From positions 248,001-312,000 of the forward strand of contig NZ_JAGEOJ010000011.1 in assembly GCF_017573505.1 (NCBI RefSeq): 64,000 bases of DNA, given 5' to 3'. A program made the position numbers and the translations under genes. Positions 51,545-58,215 of the stretch are shown one piece after another. The notes under the pieces were generated by a model. That model ran no database searches. It was not told the DNA's origin and worked only from the letters and a program-made list of their open reading frames with translations. This DNA is from Actinomadura barringtoniae (GTDB lineage Bacteria; Actinomycetota; Actinomycetes; Streptosporangiales; Streptosporangiaceae). Position 1 is the stretch's first letter; every line of letters starts with the position of its first letter.

Positions 51545-52957
51545 GTGAGCGACTTCGATCTCCTCGTGCTCGGATCGGGTCCCGGCGGCCAGCGGGCGGC
51601 GATCGCCGCGGCCAAGCTGGGCCGGCGGGTGGCCATCGTCGACCGCCGCAACATGATCGGGGGTGTGTGCATCAACACCGGCACGATCCCCTCGAAGACC
51701 CTGCGCGAGGCGGTCCTGTACCTGACCGGGCTGAGCCAGCGCGAGCTGTACGGGCAGAGTTATCGGGTCAAAGAAGACATTACGGTCGCCGATCTCGGGA
51801 TGCGCACCCAGCACGTCATCGGCCGCGAGATCGACGTGATCCGCAGCCAGCTGGCCCGCAACCACATCACCGTCCTGTCGGGCACCGGCCGCTTTCTGGA
51901 CCCGCACACGGTCGGCGTGGCCTCGGTCGTCGGCGACAGCGAACGCGAGCAGAAGGTGACCGCCGACAAGATCGTCATCGCCACCGGGACGCGGCCCGCC
52001 CGCCCCGACACCGTGGCCTTCGATGACAAGACGATCATCGACTCCGACGGCATCATCCACATGGAGCGCGTTCCGGAGACCATGGTGGTGGTCGGCGCCG
52101 GGGTGATCGGCATCGAGTACGCCTCGATGTTCGCCGCGCTCGGCACCAAGGTCACCGTCGTCGAGCGCCGCGAGCGGATGCTGGAGTTCGCCGACCTGGA
52201 GATCATCGAGGCGCTCAAGTACCACCTGCGCGACCTGGCCGTCACGTTCCGGTTCCGCGAGAGCGTGGAGTCGGTCGAACGGCGCAACGGCGGCACCCTC
52301 ACCGTTCTGGAGAGCGGCAAGCGCATCCCCGCCGACACCGTCATGTACTCGGCGGGCCGCCAGGGCATGACCGACGAGCTGGCCCTGGAGGCCGCGGGCC
52401 TGTCGGCCGACCGCCGGGGCCGGATCAAGGTCGACGGCCACTATCGCACCGAGGTCGAGCACATCTACGCCGTCGGCGACGTGATCGGCTTCCCCGCCCT
52501 GGCCGCCACCTCCATGGAGCAGGGCCGGCTCGCCGCCCATCACGCCTGCGACGAGCCGGTGCACGCCATGGACGAGCTCCAGCCGATCGGGATCTACACG
52601 ATCCCCGAGATCAGCTTCGTGGGCCGTACCGAGGACGAGCTCACCGAGGCCAAGGTCCCGTTCGAGGTAGGCGTGTCCCGCTACCGCGAGCTGGCCCGCG
52701 GCCAGATCATCGGCGACTCGTACGGGATGCTGAAGCTGCTGGTGTCGCCCGAGGACAGATCGCTCCTCGGGGTCCACGTCTTCGGCACCGGTGCCACCGA
52801 GCTGGTCCACATCGGGCAGACCGTGATGGGCTGCGGCGGCACCGTCGACTACCTGGTGAACGCGGTGTTCAACTACCCCACGCTCGCCGAGTCCTACAAG
52901 GTGGCGGCCCTGGACGCGATGAACAAGATGCGCCAGATCGCCCGCCTCAGCGAGTGA
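51545..52957 (+). CDS. sthA: Soluble pyridine nucleotide transhydrogenase
   Basis: A 470-residue FAD-dependent enzyme of the disulfide reductase superfamily. It has FAD motif VLGSGPGGQRAA, GGVCINTGTIPSKTLREA (only one of the two redox cysteines, which is diagnostic of SthA versus lipoamide or glutathione reductases), the NAD(P) motif VVGAGVIGIEYASMFA and IYAVGDVIGFPALA. It equilibrates NADPH and NADH in the cytoplasm. GTG 51545 follows GGAG; the frame runs back to 51323 but the extra part is non-coding in character. Confidence 0.92.
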   Translation: MSDFDLLVLGSGPGGQRAAIAAAKLGRRVAIVDRRNMIGGVCINTGTIPSKTLREAVLYLTGLSQRELYGQSYRVKEDITVADLGMRTQHVIGREIDVIRSQLARNHITVLSGTGRFLDPHTVGVASVVGDSEREQKVTADKIVIATGTRPARPDTVAFDDKTIIDSDGIIHMERVPETMVVVGAGVIGIEYASMFAALGTKVTVVERRERMLEFADLEIIEALKYHLRDLAVTFRFRESVESVERRNGGTLTVLESGKRIPADTVMYSAGRQGMTDELALEAAGLSADRRGRIKVDGHYRTEVEHIYAVGDVIGFPALAATSMEQGRLAAHHACDEPVHAMDELQPIGIYTIPEISFVGRTEDELTEAKVPFEVGVSRYRELARGQIIGDSYGMLKLLVSPEDRSLLGVHVFGTGATELVHIGQTVMGCGGTVDYLVNAVFNYPTLAESYKVAALDAMNKMRQIARLSE

Positions 52958-53021
52958 GGCCACCCGTTCGGCAGGCGATGTCGCCCGCTCGCCGGGGTGG
53001 CTTCGCCCGCTCAGCGAGTGA

Positions 53022-53438
53022 TCAGGACGGCCACAGAAGATTCTCCAGCTCGGCGTCCATGTCGACGAACTCCGACTCCTGACCCGCCGGGACCACCTGG
53101 TAGGTCCGGTGCAGGAAGTCCGCGAGCGGCGACAGGGGCACCTCGAAGAGGGCGTTGCCGAACGGTGATGACAGGGCGATGTTCAGGGTCGTGTCGTCAG
53201 GCCCTGCGGGCCAGACCTCCACATCGCCGTCCCCGACCTTGCGCACGATGCCGACAGTGAGAAGTTCGCGAGCGAAGATCCACTCCACCGGCTCGTCGTT
53301 GCCAACGTAGAAGGCCATGCGGATGGCGTACGGGTCATCGGCCGCGTACTCCAGTCCGGCGAGCAGGGGGACGGTCGTGCGGTCAGGGACGACGAGACGA
53401 AGGCCCAGCTCGGCTGAGACGGTGCTGCTGCTGTTCAT
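53022..53438 (-). CDS. ssgB: SsgA-family protein, SsgB-like
   Basis: A 138-residue SALP-family protein, the length of SsgB. Conserved segments are SAELGLRLVVPD, GLEYAADDPYAIRMAFYVG, EPVEWIFARELLTVG and LSSPFGNALFEVP. SsgB marks division sites and recruits FtsZ during sporulation-specific septation. ATG 53438 has GAAGGA 6 bases upstream; ATG 53444 overlaps that site and is less likely. The divergent promoter region contains a Crp-type box at 53573. Assignment to SsgB rather than another SALP rests on length and motifs only. Confidence 0.82.
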   Translation of the reverse strand: MNSSSTVSAELGLRLVVPDRTTVPLLAGLEYAADDPYAIRMAFYVGNDEPVEWIFARELLTVGIVRKVGDGDVEVWPAGPDDTTLNIALSSPFGNALFEVPLSPLADFLHRTYQVVPAGQESEFVDMDAELENLLWPS

Positions 53439-53746
53439 GGCCATTCCTTCAGGTCGGTCCCGCTAACGCGCGGGCGTTCCGGTGGGAACCTCACTCCCTC
53501 TCACGGATGTCCCCGCGATCTATGACGCGTAACTGAGGGAAGATGTGGGAACATTCCGCGTCCGCCGCTCTCTGTGATCTATCTCACGTTCTCAAAAGTA
53601 GGCCCTGACCAGGGCAAAAGCGGATCTTTCGGGCCGGGTTCCGGGGTGTCGACCCTTGCCATGTGTGACGATCGGCGGGGGCCGATTGGTTGCCCAAAAC
53701 CGGCTCGCGGCCCGATGCGGCCATCTACCTGGCATAGGGTAATTGC
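53439..53746. other. Divergent promoter region of ssgB-like and PGPGW genes
   Basis: These 308 bases contain the Crp-like palindrome at 53573-53588 and, on the plus strand, TAGGGT (53735-53740) 6 bases before the PGPGW start. Nothing else is identifiable. Confidence 0.55.
53573..53588. promoter_or_regulatory. Crp-type box
   Basis: GTGATCTATCTCAC (53574-53587) is a GTGA-N6-TCAC inverted repeat, the core of Crp/FNR-family operators. It is 136 bases upstream of the ssgB-like start and 160 bases upstream of the PGPGW gene. Confidence 0.6.
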
Positions 53747-54157
53747 GTGGCAATTGAGGATGAAAAGGACGCCAACGCCCTCGTGCGGTTCCGGGAGCAC
53801 CTCCGGCGCAACCGTCTCCTGGACACCACCTGGCGCATCGGCGTCTTCACCGTCGGCATGACGGTCCTGGTCGGCGGCCTGGTCATGATGGTCGCCCCCG
53901 GCCCCGGCATCCTCGGCATCATCGTCGGCCTGGCCATCCTCGCCACCGAGTTCGCCTGGGCCCAGCGAGCCCTCCACCGCGCCCGCCAGGCCGCCGAGAA
54001 GGCCAAGGAGAAGGCCCTCGACCCCAAGGCCAAGCGCCGCAACACCATCCTCGCCGTCATCACCGGCATCCTCATCGGCGCCGCCGTGATCGCCTACCTC
54101 AAGATCTACGACTTCCACCTGCCCTGGAACATCCAGGACTGGACCCCCTGGAACTGA
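53747..54157 (+). CDS. PGPGW / TIGR02611-type membrane protein
   Basis: A 136-residue protein. Two hydrophobic stretches in a hairpin (about residues 30-70) contain the family motif VAPGPGILGIIVGLAILATEFAWAQR. A charged coiled-coil-like helix follows (RARQAAEKAKEKALDPKAKRR), then a third helix, TILAVITGILIGAAVIAYL. Function is unknown, though the family is conserved in actinobacteria. GTG 53747 has no ribosome-binding site, and TAGGGT lies 6 bases upstream, suggesting a leaderless mRNA. Confidence 0.82.
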   Translation: MAIEDEKDANALVRFREHLRRNRLLDTTWRIGVFTVGMTVLVGGLVMMVAPGPGILGIIVGLAILATEFAWAQRALHRARQAAEKAKEKALDPKAKRRNTILAVITGILIGAAVIAYLKIYDFHLPWNIQDWTPWN

Positions 54158-54231
54158 CTCACGGATGTGTGAGCACCCCCGCTGATGCGCTAGAGTTTCC
54201 GACGTCGGAACGCCGCAAGGCGGTCCGCCCG

Positions 54232-54303
54232 GGGCGATTAGCTCAGTGGGAGAGCGCTTCGTTCACACCGAAGAGGTCACTGGTTCGAACCCAGTATCGC
54301 CCA
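54232..54303 (+). tRNA. tRNA-Val(CAC)
   Basis: A 72-base cloverleaf nearly identical to tRNA-Val(GAC) at 38937 except in the anticodon arm. The acceptor is GGGCGAT/ATCGCCC, the anticodon loop TTCACAC (CAC), and the T-arm GGTTCGAACCC. The terminal CCA is not fully encoded. Confidence 0.97.
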
Positions 54304-54320
54304 CCCCGAACCCACATCCC

Positions 54321-54365
54321 AGAGCCGTGAACCTCACTTGAGGCCCACGGCTCTTCATCGTTTTA
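54321..54365 (+). terminator. tRNA-Val terminator
   Basis: AGAGCCGTG (54321-54329) pairs with CACGGCTCT (54346-54354). The 16-base loop holds a second stem, CCTCA/TGAGG. TTCATCGTTTT follows, giving a T-rich release site. Confidence 0.8.
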
Positions 54366-54439
54366 TGGGATCTTCGACTCCCCGCGCCAGCGCGAGGCTT
54401 TGGCCTTGGGCGGCCTTGGGTGGCCTTGGGCGTTGAGGG

Positions 54440-55582
54440 TCAGGTGCGGCGGGTGGACTGGCGGTACTGGGCGGAGGTGAGCCCGATCTGCCAGGCCGCG
54501 GCGTGGACCGGGTCGCGGATCCAGCCGGGGACCAGTTCGCCGAACTCGCGGCGGGTGCCGTCCCGTTCGACGGTGCCGTTGGTCATCAGGAGCAGGTGCA
54601 GGTGGTCGTCGTACAGGCGTTCGACGCACCAGAGGCTGAGAACCTGGCCTGGGTTGCCGGGGTCTGGGGCCTCCCGGCCGACCTGCGGCCAGCCCGCCTC
54701 GGTGACGATCCGGTGCCAGCCTGCCCGGCCCGCCAAGCGTTCGACGGCGCAGCGGCGCTGCTCGGAGTTGCGCAGCGACACCGCCCGGGAGACCGGGACG
54801 TCCTCCTCGATCAGCTCGCGCGGCATGGCGACGCCGTGCCACGCCCACAGGCGCCAGCCATCGGGGTACGCGACGGCCGGGCCGGTCGGATGGTGGAGCC
54901 GCCCCTCGGCGTCGCGGTGCAGCTCGGCGGGACGCTCGGTGAGGATCACGCTGTCGCGCATCGGCCACCACTCGCCCGCCGAACGCGCCACCTGGAGCAG
55001 GCCCAGGCCGTGCCGGTCCGGTTCGGCGGCGCCGAGACGTTCGAGGAAGTCGAGCTGGGCGAGGTGCGGCAATGCCCGTTGCGGGAACGCGCCCAGTCTG
55101 GGCAGCGCCCACTCCTCGGGGAACTGCCACGCCTCCTGCCAGGTCGCGGCCGCCTGGTCGACGGCCTGACCCACGGCCTTGCCCAGACCTGCGGCGACCG
55201 CGGTGGCGACCTCGCGGCCGAGCCTGTCCAGTGACGCGCGCCAGCGCCGGTCCGGGCCGGACGGCAGCGGGTCCAGCATGATCAGGTCGGTTTCCTGCGG
55301 GTCGTCCGGGACCCGGTCGACGAGGGCGTCGGCGGCCTGTTCCGGCAGCGTCCGCCAGGCTCGCCTGGTCACGACCTGGAACCGCCCCGCGCGGATGTCG
55401 GCGCCGATGCTGCCCGCCATCGGCGAACCCAGCCAGATGATCTGCTCCGGCGGCCGTCGGCCGGCGCCGAGGTAGACGTCCCGTACGCCCGCCTCGGCGG
55501 CCACCCGGTCGGCCGGACCGACCGCCAGGCCGTGGCCGATCCACTCGTCCCGCACGGATTCCAGCAGCGCCCGCTGTTCCAC
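54440..55582 (-). CDS. DUF6745-type protein
   Basis: A 380-residue cytoplasmic protein. The conserved core near residues 230-260 (LHHPTGPAVAYPDGWRLWAWHGV) with following EDVPVSR and a late LLMTNGTVERDGTRREFGE segment matches the uncharacterised DUF6745 group. The N-terminal half contains an Ala/Trp-rich helical region. It starts at GTG 55582, 7 bases after the stop of the preceding gene, with which it must be co-transcribed. No catalytic motif is evident. Function is unknown. Confidence 0.72.
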   Translation of the reverse strand: MEQRALLESVRDEWIGHGLAVGPADRVAAEAGVRDVYLGAGRRPPEQIIWLGSPMAGSIGADIRAGRFQVVTRRAWRTLPEQAADALVDRVPDDPQETDLIMLDPLPSGPDRRWRASLDRLGREVATAVAAGLGKAVGQAVDQAAATWQEAWQFPEEWALPRLGAFPQRALPHLAQLDFLERLGAAEPDRHGLGLLQVARSAGEWWPMRDSVILTERPAELHRDAEGRLHHPTGPAVAYPDGWRLWAWHGVAMPRELIEEDVPVSRAVSLRNSEQRRCAVERLAGRAGWHRIVTEAGWPQVGREAPDPGNPGQVLSLWCVERLYDDHLHLLLMTNGTVERDGTRREFGELVPGWIRDPVHAAAWQIGLTSAQYRQSTRRT

Positions 55583-55589
55583 GGGACGG

Positions 55590-56147
55590 TTAGTCCGCGA
55601 CGAAGCGGACGTTCATCCATTCCTGCTCGCGGGCGGCCCGGTCACGCTCCGCCTGCTCACGCTCGGCCCGTTCGGCCTGCTCGAGGGCCTCCTGCTTACG
55701 GGCCTGCTTGCGAGCCCGCTCGAGCTTGCGAACGGTGTCGGGCGTGAGAACGCGCGGCGCCATCTCGCGCTTGCGGCGCAGCACGTACCGGCCGGGCGCG
55801 ATGCCGGTGTTGCCGTGCTCAGGATGGTCGAGCCACGCGCTCGCGCCGTCACCGACCTCCAGCGACCCCAGGGTGAGGTCGTCCGCCGCGCCTTCGCGGA
55901 CGTCGTACCGGACGTCACCGGAGGCGAGGAGCAGGTGGGTGTGGCCGCCGGCCTCACCGCGGACCACGGCGATGCCCGCGGCCGGAACGGGGGTCACCGG
56001 CGGCCGGTGGTCCTCGGACGCCATCGAGGCGGGGATGACGGACACATCACCCTGGTGCTGCAGTCCGTCGATCGTCGGAATGTCGAGTTCGGCGGCCAGA
56101 CGGGCCAGGTCGGCGTCATCGGTCCGCACGTTGCTGAGAAGTATCAC
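55590..56147 (-). CDS. Hypothetical partner of the DUF6745 gene
   Basis: A 185-residue protein. Residues 1-135 form a beta-rich domain (AGIAVVRGEAGGHTHLLLAS, LGSLEVGDGASAWLDHPEHG, GIAPGRYVLRRKREMAPR). A highly charged coiled-coil-like tail (ERARKQARKQEALEQAERAE and onward) follows. GTG 56147 has GGGAGG upstream; the longer frame to 56207 is unlikely. It sits directly upstream of the DUF6745 gene, and such pairing suggests the two act together. The HGNTGIAPGRYVLRR segment is reminiscent of small beta-barrel proteins. Function is unknown. Confidence 0.65.
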   Translation of the reverse strand: MILLSNVRTDDADLARLAAELDIPTIDGLQHQGDVSVIPASMASEDHRPPVTPVPAAGIAVVRGEAGGHTHLLLASGDVRYDVREGAADDLTLGSLEVGDGASAWLDHPEHGNTGIAPGRYVLRRKREMAPRVLTPDTVRKLERARKQARKQEALEQAERAEREQAERDRAAREQEWMNVRFVAD

Positions 56148-56253
56148 TGCGGCCTCCCGCGAGGTGTCTCCGCAAAAATCTAGGCTCCACCCGATCAAGC
56201 AGGCCAATGGTTTTCCGTCGACTGCCCGGAGCGGGTGGCGCGGCTGTGCCGGG

Positions 56254-56934
56254 CTAGGGGAGGGCGTCGGGGGTGGGTTGGACCAGGCCGGTCTGGTAGG
56301 CGATGACGACTAGCTGCGCTCGGTCGCGGGCGTCCAGCTTGGTCATGGCGCGCTGCACGTGGGCGCGGACGGTGTAGGGGCTGAGGAACGTTCGCTCGGC
56401 GATCTCCTGGTTGGACAGGCCGATCGCGACCAGGGCCACCATCTCGCGTTCGCGCGGGGTGAGCGCGGCGAGCCGTTCGGGGTCGCGCGGAACGGCGCCG
56501 TCCGGTGTGGCCAGGAAGCGCGCGACCAGGGAACGGGTCGCGGCGGGCGACAGGAGGGTGTCGCCGTCGGCGATCGTGCGGACGGCGGCCAGCAGGTCCT
56601 CGGCGCCGATGCCCTTGCCGATGAAGCCGCTGGCCCTCGCGCGCAGCGCCTGAGCGACGTACTCGTCGGTCTCGTAGGTGGTGAGGATCAGGATGCGGCT
56701 GGCGCTCAGTTCCGGGTCCGCGCAGATCTCCGACGTGGCGGTGAGACCGTCCACCTCGGGCATCCGGATGTCCATGACCACGACGTCCGGGTCCAGCTCC
56801 CGGGTGAGGCGCACGGCCTCCCTTCCGTCGGCCGCCTCCCCGACCACGGTGATGTCGTCGGCGGTGTCGAGAAGCAGCCGGAAGGCACCGCGCAGCAGGG
56901 CCTGATCGTCGGCGAGCAGCACCCGGAGCGTCAC
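56254..56934 (-). CDS. Two-component response regulator, NarL/FixJ type
   Basis: A 226-residue regulator. The receiver has the acidic pocket ADD (residues 8-10), the phospho-acceptor Asp55 in VVVMDIRMP, a Thr in LTTYET and a Lys in FIGKGI. The C-terminal LuxR helix-turn-helix is LTPREREMVALVAIGLSNQE. GTG 56934 overlaps the kinase stop by 4 bases (GTGA). It is cognate to the adjacent kinase and probably controls the MMPL exporter upstream in the same operon. Confidence 0.93.
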   Translation of the reverse strand: MTLRVLLADDQALLRGAFRLLLDTADDITVVGEAADGREAVRLTRELDPDVVVMDIRMPEVDGLTATSEICADPELSASRILILTTYETDEYVAQALRARASGFIGKGIGAEDLLAAVRTIADGDTLLSPAATRSLVARFLATPDGAVPRDPERLAALTPREREMVALVAIGLSNQEIAERTFLSPYTVRAHVQRAMTKLDARDRAQLVVIAYQTGLVQPTPDALP

Positions 56935-58208
56935 AGCGCATCACCGGCCTCAGGGAGCGTCGCTCGGTCGGCCTTGCGCGGCTCGTCCTTGTCCTTGGCA
57001 GGCGGGAGGGGCAGCTCGGTGGAGACGAGGAACCCGCCCTCCGGACGCCTGCCCGCAGAGAGGCGTCCCCCGACCGCGGTGGCACGTTCGCGCATCCCGA
57101 TCAGTCCGTAACCGGGCGAATGGTCCGACACCGTGGACGCGTTCGGTGCCGCCCGGACCTCCTGCCCGTCGGCTCCGTCCTCTCCGTCGTCGGCGACGGT
57201 GATGGTGACGCGGTCGCGGTTCCAGTCGAGGCGCACCCGGGCGCTGCCGGTGCCGGCGTGCTTGGTCACGTTGGTCAGAGCCTCCTGGACGATGCGGTAC
57301 GCGGTGAGGTCCACGCCGGGCGGTAGCGGCCTGGCCGTGCCCTCCTCGTGCACCGACACCTCCAGGCCCGCGCGGCGAAAAGACTCCAGGAGCGTGGGAA
57401 GCCGGGACAGCCCGGGCGCCGGCTCGGCGGGCGAGGCGGAGTCGCCGGTCTGGCGCAGCAGGCCGACCGTGGCCCGCAGTTCGTTGAGCGCGTTACCGGT
57501 GGTCTCGACGAGTTCGTTCAGGCTCTTGCGGGTCTGCCCCGGGCGGGCGTCGAAGAAGTGGACGGCGACCGTGGCCTGCGCGTTGGCCAGGGTGATCTGA
57601 TGGGCCACGAGGTCGTGCAGTTCCCGGGCGATGCGCACCCGTTCCTCGGCCACTCGCTGGCGCGCCTCGCTGTCCCGGCTCTCCTCGGCCCGCCGCGCCC
57701 GTTCCTCCACGGCCGCCAGGTAGGCCCGCCGGTTCTGCGCCGAGTGACCGAGGACGCCGGCCACCAGCGGGAACGCCGCCACCGCTCCCATCCTGCTCGC
57801 GTCCTTCCACGAGAAGGCCCCGAGCAGGGGGGTGAAGGCGACCAGCAGTGCCACGGAGGTGAGCGACACCGCGCTCGCCGCGTGCCGTTCGGTGCGCGCG
57901 GCGAGCGAGTAGGCGGTGATCACGGCGGGGGCCACGATGAGCGGGCTCAGCAGGAGGCCGAAGGGCACCGCCAGCAGGGCGATCGCCGTCGTGGCCGCCA
58001 TGGCGGCCAGTGGCGCCCGGTGCCGTACCGGCAGCACGGCACAAGACGCCACGGCGATGAAGTAGGCGGCGGCCGGCGGCGGCGACAGCGTGCTGCCGTC
58101 GTCCTGCAGCGTGCCACCGAGCAGGCAGAGCGCGAACGCCGTCGCGATGATCGCCACTTCCTGCAGCGTGACGCGCGATCGCAGGCCCCCGCCGGCGGTG
58201 TTGGTCAT
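56931..58208 (-). CDS. Two-component sensor histidine kinase (HisKA_3)
   Basis: A 425-residue kinase. Five or so transmembrane helices occupy residues 15-160 without a large extracytoplasmic sensor, followed by a coiled linker, the HisKA_3 dimerisation helix with the phospho-acceptor His in ARELHDLVAHQI, and an HATPase domain (ALTNVTKHAG, VADDGEDG, GYGLIGMRERATAVGG). It is of the DesK/NarL-partner class that senses membrane stress or hydrophobic compounds. ATG 58208 is 7 bases after the MMPL stop; the response regulator overlaps its end. Confidence 0.92.
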   Translation of the reverse strand: MTNTAGGGLRSRVTLQEVAIIATAFALCLLGGTLQDDGSTLSPPPAAAYFIAVASCAVLPVRHRAPLAAMAATTAIALLAVPFGLLLSPLIVAPAVITAYSLAARTERHAASAVSLTSVALLVAFTPLLGAFSWKDASRMGAVAAFPLVAGVLGHSAQNRRAYLAAVEERARRAEESRDSEARQRVAEERVRIARELHDLVAHQITLANAQATVAVHFFDARPGQTRKSLNELVETTGNALNELRATVGLLRQTGDSASPAEPAPGLSRLPTLLESFRRAGLEVSVHEEGTARPLPPGVDLTAYRIVQEALTNVTKHAGTGSARVRLDWNRDRVTITVADDGEDGADGQEVRAAPNASTVSDHSPGYGLIGMRERATAVGGRLSAGRRPEGGFLVSTELPLPPAKDKDEPRKADRATLPEAGDAL

Positions 58209-58215
58209 GGCCGCC

